A DNA stretch of 64,000 bases, taken from assembly GCF_900475275.1 (NCBI RefSeq), contig NZ_LS483364.1, positions 2,108,001 to 2,172,000 on the forward strand. Reading direction: 5' to 3'. Each line of letters begins with the position of its first letter. Position 1 is the first letter of the stretch. The notes under the pieces were generated by a model, which had not been told where the DNA came from, did no database searches, and saw nothing but the letters and a program-made list of their open reading frames with translations. This stretch comes from Streptococcus sanguinis (GTDB lineage: Bacteria > Bacillota > Bacilli > Lactobacillales > Streptococcaceae). This document shows, one piece after another, positions 55,998-64,000 of the stretch. A program made the translations under genes and the position numbers.

Positions 55998-56005
55998 TAT
56001 TCGCA
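55998..56005 (-). promoter_or_regulatory. cin box of comY operon
   Basis: Minus strand TGCGAATA, one mismatch from the SigX consensus TACGAATA, followed by GTAAGGTGAGGAGG, with T-run in front. Places comYA-H under competence sigma factor. Confidence 0.85.
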
Positions 56006-56108
56006 AAAAATCCAGAAAAAGAAAAAACAGCGGAAGAAACTTAACTTCTAACAAGTTAGGTCTCTTCTGCTGCTCTATTATCAGATTTGCAAAATATATT
56101 CTGTCGAT

Positions 56109-56489
56109 TTAAAGAGGCTTAGCGTTTTTTAGTTTGACTGAGCAAGCTCGGTGCTTTTCAAGGCCGTTCTGCTTAGTATAGCCTGGCCGGTACTTGCTCT
56201 TAGGGATCTGGCAGTCATTCTCCAGCAAAAACAGAGAGTGGTACTGCTGAACATTCTCATCGCACTCCTCGCACCAGCGCTGATCCTCCGGATCCCAAAA
56301 AATTGTCATTAAATCACTACGGCTCTTATACAAAGGTGACTGCTCTTCCATCTGCAGCCAACGGCTTTTATAATACTTAAGGGCTTCATAATAATCATCG
56401 AACTGCTTCTTTGCAACGATATCCTCTTCCCAGCCATCCAGGAACCACCACGGTTCATAGTCCCCGTACATCTCAATTACACAATACAT
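56109..56489 (-). CDS. DUF1033 family protein
   Basis: A 126-residue protein from ATG 56489 (RBS AGAGGA). Rich in Trp/Tyr/Asp (EMYGDYEPWWFLDGWEED), and with two Cys in WCEECDE. Members sit directly upstream of comGA/comYA in streptococci; function unknown. The basic C-terminal end (KHRACSVKLKNAKPL) is distinct. Confidence 0.75.
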   Translation of the reverse strand: MYCVIEMYGDYEPWWFLDGWEEDIVAKKQFDDYYEALKYYKSRWLQMEEQSPLYKSRSDLMTIFWDPEDQRWCEECDENVQQYHSLFLLENDCQIPKSKYRPGYTKQNGLEKHRACSVKLKNAKPL

Positions 56490-56555
56490 ACTCGTCCTCT
56501 CTTTGTACCGTATATTATATATGAATTCTTTGACGAACAAAACTATTTTGCTCAA

Positions 56556-56865
56556 AATCAGAAAACAAGAACTTTATTGGAACAGAGACAAGCACATCAC
56601 TCTTCATAACATGAAGATTAACATCACGGATAGTATTCTTAACCATGCGAACAAATAGTGTTGGTCCATTTACACATACGACAGGTTTCTCAACATCTAG
56701 AAACTGGATAAGTCCTGATTTAGCATAAATACAAGCTTTCTATTTTGACAATTTCTGAAATAAATCTCAATCTTTTTCTTCAAAAAAGGTGAGACAAATA
56801 TCATTTTGTCCCACCCTATTGTCTGCATGATCTTAAGCAAAATTTTCATCTTGCTTGTTTCTGCA
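56556..56865. other. Intergenic region DUF1033 / GH8
   Basis: No gene supported. Holds the hairpin GGTGAGACAAA-TATCAT-TTTGTCCCACC (56787-56816), followed by a T-run on the minus strand: the terminator of the polysaccharide operon and a short member of the GAGGTGGGAC repeat family. Confidence 0.7.
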
Positions 56866-57972
56866 TTATAAAGTTTCTAAAGCAATCATCGTTGTCACAG
56901 CTGCGTCATAGTAATTATCTGACGGCAAACCTTGCATGAAGAGATATTTATTCTGCTGCACCAATTTGCGGAATTCCATATTGTTGTTAGCCGCGTAGAA
57001 TACCGGAGCGGTAAAGCTGCCAGCCTGATTACTATTGAGAGCTTTCCCTTTCAGAGTGTAGCCCGCATAGATCTTTTCTTGACTGAGGAAGAAGTTTAAC
57101 ATCTTCTTCAGCATTTTTTGACTTTTTTCATCCTTGCTTTGAGCCAGATTGTAAGGAAGTCGGCAGGCATTATAAGAATAATAGCCATCATTTGCAGATT
57201 CAACCGTATCAGCATCAGCTGCCCAAACTTTGTCGCCTTCAACCCAGATAAAGTCTGGTATCAAACCAGTCTTATTATCAGCGCTGATTGCTTCAAGTTT
57301 GCTGAGCATGTTATCCCGAATTGTCAGCCACTGCTTATCCTTTGTCAACTCATAGAAAGCTTGGAACTGCTGCGGCAATGTATCAGAAGTCCGCATGAGA
57401 TTATAAAATTTCGATTCTGCATTTGCCCAGTTCCCAACCGTCAAAACGCCGTTACTTTCATTATAGTTATATGCCAAGACATCTTTCAGAATGGCCTGAG
57501 CCTGATCTTGGTATTCTTTAGCCTTGTCCGGCCACTGCTTAGCAGCCTGAATCAAAGCATAGGCAATGTAGAGATCGCCGTCTGTAGCATTGTTTTCGTC
57601 TTCATGATTGCTCTTTCCATCCTTAATCGTCTGTTTCCAAGACATGAGCTGGGTATCTTTCAGACGATGAGCTAGATAATATTGGTAGAGCTTCTCAAAA
57701 TCAGCAGGACTGGCATCGCCTTGCTTAGCTGCATCCACAGCAATCACCATGCCATAACCTTGTGCCTCAGACAGCACAACATCTTCAGTCTTACTGTTTG
57801 TCGTCCTGATATAAGACAATTTGTCCTTGGTTACGACATATTCTTTAGACCATTGGCTGTATATCTTCTTTTTGATATTAGGAGTACTGCCCATGCGGGT
57901 GTACAACAGGATACCAGCCAAAACAGCCAGAATTGTCACAAACCAAATAAATCTTAATCTTGTTCTTTTCAC
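56866..57972 (-). CDS. Glycoside hydrolase family 8, membrane-anchored
   Basis: A 368-residue protein with an N-terminal membrane anchor (~8-24) and a GH8 catalytic domain: acid Glu in LSEAQGYGM (residue ~69), Asp in ATDGDLYIAYAL, later NGYYSYNACRLPYNLA-like block (DGYYSYNACRLPYN). Comparable proteins (BcsZ, YdaJ, PssZ) trim the polymer made by their operon's synthase. Eight bases after the GT2 gene. Confidence 0.88.
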   Translation of the reverse strand: MKRTRLRFIWFVTILAVLAGILLYTRMGSTPNIKKKIYSQWSKEYVVTKDKLSYIRTTNSKTEDVVLSEAQGYGMVIAVDAAKQGDASPADFEKLYQYYLAHRLKDTQLMSWKQTIKDGKSNHEDENNATDGDLYIAYALIQAAKQWPDKAKEYQDQAQAILKDVLAYNYNESNGVLTVGNWANAESKFYNLMRTSDTLPQQFQAFYELTKDKQWLTIRDNMLSKLEAISADNKTGLIPDFIWVEGDKVWAADADTVESANDGYYSYNACRLPYNLAQSKDEKSQKMLKKMLNFFLSQEKIYAGYTLKGKALNSNQAGSFTAPVFYAANNNMEFRKLVQQNKYLFMQGLPSDNYYDAAVTTMIALETL

Positions 57973-57980
57973 ACTTTCTC

Positions 57981-59291
57981 CTAACCTGCAAATCGTTTTG
58001 TTTTAACCCACTTGGTTTCTTTCCTCTTCAAAATCTTGTCCAAGATAACAGATCCTACTGCATCTAAAGAAACAACGATAAAGAGCTGAGAGTAAGTCAA
58101 ATAGGACACAAGAGCCAGCCAAATCTGTTTGGTGGTCGCCTGTCCAAACTGAGAAGCCAGGGCGATATTGATCTGCAAAAGATAAAGCAAAATCATCAGA
58201 AGCCAGTTAAAGAGCATCAGCTGGACGATATAGATATTCTGAGCATCAAAAGCGAAAGGAATCCGCACATCCGGTACAAAGAGCTGGGTAATCATCGCCG
58301 CTACATTGGCAAAGAAAACCAAGTCAGATAAGACAATCGCCAAATTAAACCAGAAGAAGATACAAGAATAATTGAACACTTCCAGTTTCACGCGCCAGTT
58401 ACCGCCACTAAAAAGATGTTTGAAGTTGGCAAGAACTACCTCATAATTCCCCTTAGCCCAGCGCTTACGCTGCATGTAGTAGGACTTGAGGGTTTCTGGC
58501 TCTTGTTGGAAGGCCTCTGAGTTATAAGCCAAGGCAATCAGCTTGCCGCTCTGCATAATCTTAAAGGAAATTTCCGTGTCCTCTGTCAAGGCACCATTTT
58601 TCCAACCACCAATACTCTTAACAAACTCAGTGTTAATCAAGAAGTTCGTACCTGGAATCCGTCCAATCTTAAAGAGATGCCACATACCTACGTGGTAAAC
58701 ACGCTGAGTTACAACGATTTCTTGGTTGATACAACGTGTCAGGAAGTTCTGGTTGGCATTGCGGGTCTTGTTGCGTCCGAAAGAAGCAACGTGGCGTTCT
58801 GGATCTTCCAAAACTTTCTTGACTAGGAAGTAAAGAGCATTCTTTTCTGGCATGGCATCCGCATCATAGACACAGATATATTCACCCTTGGCCATCTTCA
58901 GGGCGTCATTCAGCACCCCTGCCTTACCTCCCGTACCAGTACGGTCTGTAATTGTAATATTGCGTCCAGCATACTCAGGCATAGCCTGTACTTTCAGCAT
59001 TTCCTGATAAGTATCATCCGAGCAGTTGTCCGCAAATAGCAGAACTTCCACTCGGTCATGAGGATAATCCAAATCCAGAATGGCCTTAGTTGTCTGAGCG
59101 ATAACCACATCTTCATTGTGGGCTGGGACAACGACTGTAACCATAGGATAATGTTCCAATGGGCTGGTATCCACGTTGAAGTCACTGCGTTTCATCCAGA
59201 AATGCACGGAAGAGCATAGAATAACCAAAGCCCAAGCCAGAGACATCCAGATGGAGAACAGAGTGACAATCATAATAAGTTGACTAATCAT
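57981..59291 (-). CDS. Processive GT2 polysaccharide synthase
   Basis: A 436-residue membrane glycosyltransferase of the BcsA/PgaC/YdaM type. Motifs: VVPAHNED, DNCSDDT, VYDADAMPE (DxD), TEDTEISFKI (TED), QRKRWAKGN (QxxRW). Two TM segments at the N-terminus and three to four after the catalytic domain. No PilZ domain. Overlaps the small upstream gene by 8 bases. Confidence 0.9.
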   Translation of the reverse strand: MISQLIMIVTLFSIWMSLAWALVILCSSVHFWMKRSDFNVDTSPLEHYPMVTVVVPAHNEDVVIAQTTKAILDLDYPHDRVEVLLFADNCSDDTYQEMLKVQAMPEYAGRNITITDRTGTGGKAGVLNDALKMAKGEYICVYDADAMPEKNALYFLVKKVLEDPERHVASFGRNKTRNANQNFLTRCINQEIVVTQRVYHVGMWHLFKIGRIPGTNFLINTEFVKSIGGWKNGALTEDTEISFKIMQSGKLIALAYNSEAFQQEPETLKSYYMQRKRWAKGNYEVVLANFKHLFSGGNWRVKLEVFNYSCIFFWFNLAIVLSDLVFFANVAAMITQLFVPDVRIPFAFDAQNIYIVQLMLFNWLLMILLYLLQINIALASQFGQATTKQIWLALVSYLTYSQLFIVVSLDAVGSVILDKILKRKETKWVKTKRFAG

Positions 59292-59427
59292 GACGAGTCA
59301 CCGCCCTAAAATTTTTATTGACCCGATTGTAAATAACCAGATAATAAATGAAGAGGACCAAAAAGCTAATAGCAAAAAAGATACTTAGCACCATAGAGAT
59401 GATAAAAAATACTTCTGTTAAAGACAT
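59284..59427 (-). CDS. 47-residue single-TM protein of EPS operon
   Basis: MSLTEVFFIISMVLSIFFAI begins a single long hydrophobic helix ending in a basic tail (NRVNKNFRAVTRHD). AGGAGG is placed nine bases before ATG 59427, and the stop overlaps the GT2 start. The position next to the synthase recalls small membrane partners such as PgaD or YdaL-like proteins; real homology is not claimed. Confidence 0.7.
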   Translation of the reverse strand: MSLTEVFFIISMVLSIFFAISFLVLFIYYLVIYNRVNKNFRAVTRHD

Positions 59428-59438
59428 GTGTTTACCTC

Positions 59439-60227
59439 CTAGTATTCTACGATAATGTCGGTTTCAAGCTGACGCTCCAGATTGCTCAAAGCGTCATCGA
59501 AATTATGGAATTTGTCAATGTTTTGAGCGTTCAATTTTAAACTGCCGGACTGAAACTGAATTTTTTGGTCAGTTTTCTTATTCTCAAAGTGCATCATCGT
59601 TAAATCGTCACGCACTTTCTCTTGGAAATATTCCTTGACTTCCTGATCCAGATCTTCTACCAGAACGAGAAAGTTACCATTGGATACATAGTAAACCGTT
59701 TCTACATTCTGGAAGTCCCAGTTAAGCAGTCGTAAAATTCTCTTGAGCATCCGCTTGTACTCCCGAGAGTGAATTTGATAAAAATGATGATTGTGTGCCC
59801 AATGGACCAGCAAAGCCTGAAAAGCTGGAGCTTGTTTCTGATTTACTTTCTGAACCATTTCTTCATAGGCCTCAGCAGCATCTTCACTGTCATCCTGCAC
59901 CAACCCCAAGCGCTGATGGAGATAGAAATTCACTCGGCTGGTCAGCCAAGCACTGACAGGGAAGACATAAAGCAAGAAGAGAACTTGATTGTCCGGTAGG
60001 TAGGTTACATCAAAGAGCAAGATCAGAGTTGCTATAACCACACCCAGAATCATTGCCCATGTCACCAAAAGATCAGATAGGACAAAGACACTAAAAATAC
60101 CTAATAAAATCAGCGCGATTCCGATATAAAATATGTTAGCTGCAAAATTCCAACTGTAGAAAAGAATTAGTCCAATTGCCAGTACAAAGACGGCTAATGA
60201 TTTTTCTAGTCCTTTTTTCCTAAACAT
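59439..60227 (-). CDS. Membrane protein with degenerate GGDEF domain
   Basis: A 262-residue protein: four TM segments in residues 10-105, then a linker and a ~150-residue domain whose strand-turn (YYVSNGNFLVLVEDLD) matches GGDEF topology with SNGNF at the signature. The RxxD inhibitory site five residues before is absent. Similar to YdaK (B. subtilis) and PssE (Listeria), which are c-di-GMP receptors for a synthase. Overlaps wecB by 8 bases. Confidence 0.6.
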   Translation of the reverse strand: MFRKKGLEKSLAVFVLAIGLILFYSWNFAANIFYIGIALILLGIFSVFVLSDLLVTWAMILGVVIATLILLFDVTYLPDNQVLFLLYVFPVSAWLTSRVNFYLHQRLGLVQDDSEDAAEAYEEMVQKVNQKQAPAFQALLVHWAHNHHFYQIHSREYKRMLKRILRLLNWDFQNVETVYYVSNGNFLVLVEDLDQEVKEYFQEKVRDDLTMMHFENKKTDQKIQFQSGSLKLNAQNIDKFHNFDDALSNLERQLETDIIVEY

Positions 60228-61377
60228 TTTTTACTCCTGTCTTAAATTCTTCCGGCCTAGCCGTCTGCTTAAAATAGTGAGCTATTGCTTGAGCAATCCG
60301 CTCAGAAGCCTTACCGTCACCATACGGATTGCTGGCTTGGGCCATTTCCTGATAGAGTGACTCATCTGTCAGCAGGGCTTCCATTGCCTCTGCTACTGCT
60401 TGAGTTTCTGTACCGACCAGCTTCAAGGTGCCGGCTTCAACTCCTTCTGGTCTCTCTGTTGTATCACGAAGTACCAGTACAGGTTTACCTAAGGAAGGTG
60501 CTTCCTCTTGTACTCCGCCTGAGTCTGACATGATAAAGTAGCTTTTAGCTGCGATATTATGGAAATCCAACACATCCAAAGGCTCAATCAGATGAATCTT
60601 TTCATTATCACTCAGAATTTCTCTGGCCGCCTCCTGAACCGCTGGGCTCAGGTGAACAGGATAGACAATTTCCACATCATCATGGGCATCTACAATCTGC
60701 CGTAGAGTTCGAAAGACCCTTCTCATCGGCTCGCCTTGATTTTCCCGGCGATGCATGGTCACCAAAATCATCTTGCGAGCTGGATCAATACGATCAAGCA
60801 CCTCATGCTGATAATCAGCCTGGACGGTCAGCTTGAGAGCGTCAATAGCTGTATTTCCTGTCACAAAAACTGTTTCTGCCGGATGGTTTTCCTTGAGCAA
60901 GTTAGCCTTACTCTGATCTGTTGGCGCAAAATACAAGTCCGTCAAAGAGTCAGTCATCTGACGATTCATCTCTTCTGGGAAAGGAGAGTATTTATTCCAA
61001 GTCCGCAAGCCAGCTTCTACGTGGCCGATACGAACTTGATTATAAAACGCTGCAAGACTAGCCGCAAAAGTCGTTGTCGTATCACCGTGCACCAGCATAA
61101 TATCTGGCTTGTTTTCCTTTAAGATATCATCCAGCTTATGCAGGATCTTGACAGTAATATCTGTCAGGGTTTGATTCTTCCCCATAATATCCAAATCATA
61201 ATCAGGCTTAATCTTAAAAGTCTCAAGTACCTGATCCAGCATCTGACGATGCTGAGCAGTCACAACTGTTGTCGTTTCAAACAAGTCTGCCTGCTTCTTC
61301 AGTTCAATAACCAGTGGAGCCATCTTAATTGCTTCTGGACGAGTTCCAAAAACAACCATTACCTTAATTTTCTTCAT
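60220..61377 (-). CDS. wecB: UDP-GlcNAc 2-epimerase
   Basis: A 385-residue non-hydrolysing epimerase interconverting UDP-GlcNAc and UDP-ManNAc. FGTRPEAIKMAPLV, HVEAGLRT, TMHRRENQGEPMR, and SDSGGVQEEAPSLGKP are all conserved. First gene of the polysaccharide operon, which suggests the polymer contains ManNAc. Confidence 0.93.
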   Translation of the reverse strand: MKKIKVMVVFGTRPEAIKMAPLVIELKKQADLFETTTVVTAQHRQMLDQVLETFKIKPDYDLDIMGKNQTLTDITVKILHKLDDILKENKPDIMLVHGDTTTTFAASLAAFYNQVRIGHVEAGLRTWNKYSPFPEEMNRQMTDSLTDLYFAPTDQSKANLLKENHPAETVFVTGNTAIDALKLTVQADYQHEVLDRIDPARKMILVTMHRRENQGEPMRRVFRTLRQIVDAHDDVEIVYPVHLSPAVQEAAREILSDNEKIHLIEPLDVLDFHNIAAKSYFIMSDSGGVQEEAPSLGKPVLVLRDTTERPEGVEAGTLKLVGTETQAVAEAMEALLTDESLYQEMAQASNPYGDGKASERIAQAIAHYFKQTARPEEFKTGVKNV

Positions 61378-61450
61378 TTTTCCTCACCAAAAATCAACAT
61401 TCTTATATTAACTTTTTACTAAAAAATGTTTGTTTTAAGTAACCTTAGTT

Positions 61451-61479
61451 ATTTTACCATCAAGCGTTTCAATAATCAA
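61451..61479 (-). promoter_or_regulatory. Promoter of polysaccharide operon
   Basis: Minus strand TTGATT (61474-61479), 17 bases, TAAAAT (61451-61456); about 67 bases of leader to wecB. Confidence 0.65.
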
Positions 61480-62100
61480 AGCATGAACTATTATTTTATA
61501 CTTTCTTAATAGTAATTTACATGTTGGTAACTTATTTAAGATTATTTTAATTTTCTTAACTTAACTGTAACTTAAAATTACTGAAATTTTTTGGTTTTCT
61601 CAAAAAAATAAATAAAAAGGAAAGAACTTATAGGCTTAAAGCCCTGATTTATGCAGAATTTTGTGTTTTTTACCTATATTTTTTAATCTTTATTCATTGT
61701 AATAAAATATTATTCTATTTGTAATCTAATTGTTTTCTACTCTTTATATTTCAAAATCCTCCCTTCATGAATGAGCTAGCTAGATAAACGCCAGCTACTG
61801 TTCTCCACAATCTTCGACTACTACCATTAAAACCAACCTCCTCTTTTTTAAAATTTCAAACCTGCCCCTCCTACTATTTTAGGATTTTTAAAATAGTATA
61901 ACCTAGCGCTATCATACTACAAAAACCAGCTACCTCCCTGATTAAAAATAAATATGGCATCTCGCATCATAGAAAAACTGAAACAGGAAATCTTGAATAT
62001 TTCTTCTATAGTCGTTGATCCATAAAGGAGAACTTAAAAACAACTTTCTAAGTATATTATGGGATAATATTTAGTGGCGGGCAAGAAATTATCGGCTGCA
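61480..62100. other. Non-coding gap between rpoC and wecB
   Basis: About 620 bases without a gene I can support. A second possible minus-strand promoter is TTGCCC-17-CATAAT (62056-62084). Downstream three Shine-Dalgarno-like purine runs occur (GGGAGG, AGGAGGGG, GAGGAGG), the last placed nine bases before an ATG at 61827 that opens only ten codons. Confidence 0.45.
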
Positions 62101-62108
62101 AGAAAAAA

Positions 62109-62131
62109 TCCCTCCCGATTTTCGGGAGGGA
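62109..62131 (-). terminator. rpoC terminator
   Basis: TCCCTCCCGA-TTT-TCGGGAGGGA with a minus-strand T-run. Confidence 0.9.
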
Positions 62132-62138
62132 AAGTTCT

Positions 62139-64000
62139 TTATTTAAGAACAATATTTTCTTCAGTTTCAAATCCATCTGGCAGTTCTGTCACTTCGTTGA
62201 TAATTTCAACTTCATTGACAGCCTGAGGTTCCAGATTGCGGTAGCGGGCCATACCAGTACCAGCTGGGATAATCTTACCGATGATAACATTTTCCTTGAG
62301 TCCGAGCAGATGGTCTTTCTTACCACGGATAGCAGCATCTGTCAGGACACGAGTTGTTTCCTGGAAGGAAGCTGCAGACAGGAAGCTATTTGTCTCAAGG
62401 GAAGCTTTGGTGATTCCCATGAGGACTGGACGAGCTGTCGCAGGCACACCGCCAGAGATAACCACATCACGGTTAGCATCTGTAAAGTCAGTGATATCCA
62501 TAAGAGTTCCCATGAGAAGATCTGTATCTCCTGGATCCATAACGCGCACCTTGCGAATCATTTGACGAACCATTACTTCGATGTGCTTGTCACCGATTTC
62601 TACCCCTTGGCTGCGGTAAACTTTTTGTACTTCAGCAAGCAGGTAAGTTTCAACAGACAAGACATCGCGGACAGCCAGCAAGTGCTTCGGCTGGATAGAA
62701 CCTTCGGTCAAGGCAGCACCGCGAGAAACTTGGTCGCCAACTTCTACCTTCATGCGGGCTGTAAATGGTACCACATATTCACCTTCGCCAGTTTGGCCTT
62801 TAACAAAGACTTTCTTGGTACGAGTAGATGCATCTTCTTCGATAGCAGTAACTTCACCCTTGACTTCAGTGATGACCGCTTCCCCTTTCGGATTGCGGGC
62901 TTCAAAGATTTCTTGGACACGAGGGAGACCTTGCGTGATATCGGTATTAGAGGCAACACCACCCGTATGGAAGGTACGCATGGTCAGCTGTGTACCAGGC
63001 TCCCCGATAGATTGAGCAGCGATGGTTCCGACTGCTTCACCGACTTCAACCGCATCACCCGTTGCCAAGTTGATACCGTAACAGTGACGACAGACACCGT
63101 GGCGGGTGTTACATGTAAAGACGGAGCGGATTGTCACTTCTTCAACACCAGCATTAACGATTTCACGTGCCTTGTCTTCGGTGATCAATTCATTTGGACC
63201 AATAATGACAGCACCAGTTTCTGGATGTTTAACTGTTTTCTTAGTGTAACGACCATTTAGGCGCTCTTCCAGAGACTCGATCATTTCCTTGCCTTCTGTG
63301 ATAGAAGTGATGAGCAAGCCACGATCTGTACCACAGTCATCTTCACGGATAATCACATCTTGGGCAACGTCAACTAGACGACGAGTCAGGTAACCTGAGT
63401 CGGCAGTCTTAAGGGCCGTATCTGTCATACCCTTACGAGCACCGTGGGTAGAGAAGAACATTTCCAGAACGGACAGCCCTTCGCGGAAGTTAGACAAGAT
63501 TGGCAATTCCATGATACGTCCATTTGGCGCAGCCATCAGACCACGCATACCGGCCAACTGGGAGAAGTTAGAGATGTTACCCCGAGCTCCAGAATCCATC
63601 ATCATAACGATAGGGTTCTTCGGATCTTGGTTGGCAACCAAACGTTTTTCCAATTTCTCACGAGCTGCCCGCCACTCAGCAGTCACTGCATTGTAGCGTT
63701 CGTCATCAGTAATCATACCGCGACGGAATTGTTTAGTGATTTGTTCTACACGTTTGTGTGATTCTTCAATAATCTCAGCCTTGTCTTCAACAACTGGAAT
63801 ATCAGCGATACCCACTGTCAGACCAGCCAAGGTAGAATGGTGATACCCCAGATTCTTCAAGCGGTCAAGAAGAGCAGATGTTTCTGTCGTACGGAATCGT
63901 TTGAAGATTTCTGCGATGATATTCCCCAGATTTTTCTTCTTAAACGGAACATTGATCTCAAGCTGTTCAATGACTTCCTTGATGTCTTGTCCTGACTCCA
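62139..64000 (-). CDS. rpoC: RNA polymerase beta' subunit, C-terminal part
   Basis: About 620 C-terminal residues; the frame is open to the window edge, so the true start is outside (a TTG at 63860 is internal). Recognisable are [20 protein letters not shown], the trigger-loop region, [12 protein letters not shown] (zinc-binding Cys), [18 protein letters not shown] and [20 protein letters not shown]. Universal core subunit. Confidence 0.97.
   Translation of the reverse strand, partial: ESGQDIKEVIEQLEINVPFKKKNLGNIIAEIFKRFRTTETSALLDRLKNLGYHHSTLAGLTVGIADIPVVEDKAEIIEESHKRVEQITKQFRRGMITDDERYNAVTAEWRAAREKLEKRLVANQDPKNPIVMMMDSGARGNISNFSQLAGMRGLMAAPNGRIMELPILSNFREGLSVLEMFFSTHGARKGMTDTALKTADSGYLTRRLVDVAQDVIIREDDCGTDRGLLITSITEGKEMIESLEERLNGRYTKKTVKHPETGAVIIGPNELITEDKAREIVNAGVEEVTIRSVFTCNTRHGVCRHCYGINLATGDAVEVGEAVGTIAAQSIGEPGTQLTMRTFHTGGVASNTDITQGLPRVQEIFEARNPKGEAVITEVKGEVTAIEEDASTRTKKVFVKGQTGEGEYVVPFTARMKVEVGDQVSRGAALTEGSIQPKHLLAVRDVLSVETYLLAEVQKVYRSQGVEIGDKHIEVMVRQMIRKVRVMDPGDTDLLMGTLMDITDFTDANRDVVISGGVPATARPVLMGITKASLETNSFLSAASFQETTRVLTDAAIRGKKDHLLGLKENVIIGKIIPAGTGMARYRNLEPQAVNEVEIINEVTELPDGFETEENIVLK

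Noticed and set aside
59439-60227. Active diguanylate cyclase
   Set aside because: Signature is SNGNF instead of GGDEF/GGEEF and there is no RxxD site, so catalysis is not expected.
62310-63260. 316-codon plus-strand frame inside rpoC
   Set aside because: Antisense of a highly conserved gene; no RBS or recognisable product.

Overview
The window looks like a chromosome segment of an oral Streptococcus of the sanguinis group, most likely S. sanguinis or a near relative. The reasons are low-GC Firmicute codon use, a ComX-type competence pilus operon ending in a methylase and ackA, the folP-folC-folE-folBK folate operon, a wall-anchored 5'-nucleotidase, LPXTG-type surface proteins and a two-TM-segment-free rpoC running off the right edge. 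The species call is an inference; no rRNA is present.

Layout. 1-5453 (minus strand) is a type VII secretion effector cassette: EsxA-like WXG100 protein, two small LXG partner proteins, a DUF4176 protein, an LXG toxin with a glycine-zipper C-terminus, a polytopic candidate immunity protein, a second DUF4176 protein, then a second LXG module whose start is frameshifted. 5698-12758 holds nt5e, rsmE-prmA, a GNAT/NUDIX/DUF3013 group and rarA. 12828-13096 carries 6S RNA and tRNA-Lys(CTT). 13085-20760 is a 7.7-kb integrative mobilizable element in that tRNA gene, with integrase, excisionase-like protein, Rep_trans relaxase, candidate oriT, FtsK/TcpA-like ATPase, unknown cargo, a broken regulator joined to a broken surface protein, and a holin-like type I toxin. 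21306-25611 holds a Ser-rich CnaB adhesin and groESL with CIRCE.

26076-33244 is a carbohydrate-sensing block: a mannose-family PTS (IIA, IIB, IIC, IID) behind a promoter with a perfect cre and repeated ATGACA sites, next to an operon of two membrane-anchored sugar-binding proteins plus a histidine kinase and response regulator, with no permease. 33525-42080 is mixed housekeeping (ssbB, YtpR, thioredoxin, pepA, DUF1846), a small XRE/membrane-protein operon, a structured intergenic repeat, and a two-component system. 42093-44312 is the ABC exporter that system probably controls. 44406-48190 is the folate operon behind a leader with an intrinsic terminator. 48385-49818 has two CPBP-like membrane proteins, one degenerate.

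50033-56489 is ackA, comYH and comYG-A, read from a cin-box promoter, with DUF1033 upstream. 56866-61377 is an exopolysaccharide-type operon: UDP-GlcNAc 2-epimerase, degenerate GGDEF membrane protein, a 47-residue membrane peptide, GT2 synthase and GH8 hydrolase. It resembles Bacillus ydaJKLMN and Listeria pss systems but lacks the c-di-GMP I-site. I regard it as the best candidate for an under-described system, followed by the T7SS toxin cassette and the mobile element. rpoC (partial) closes the window.
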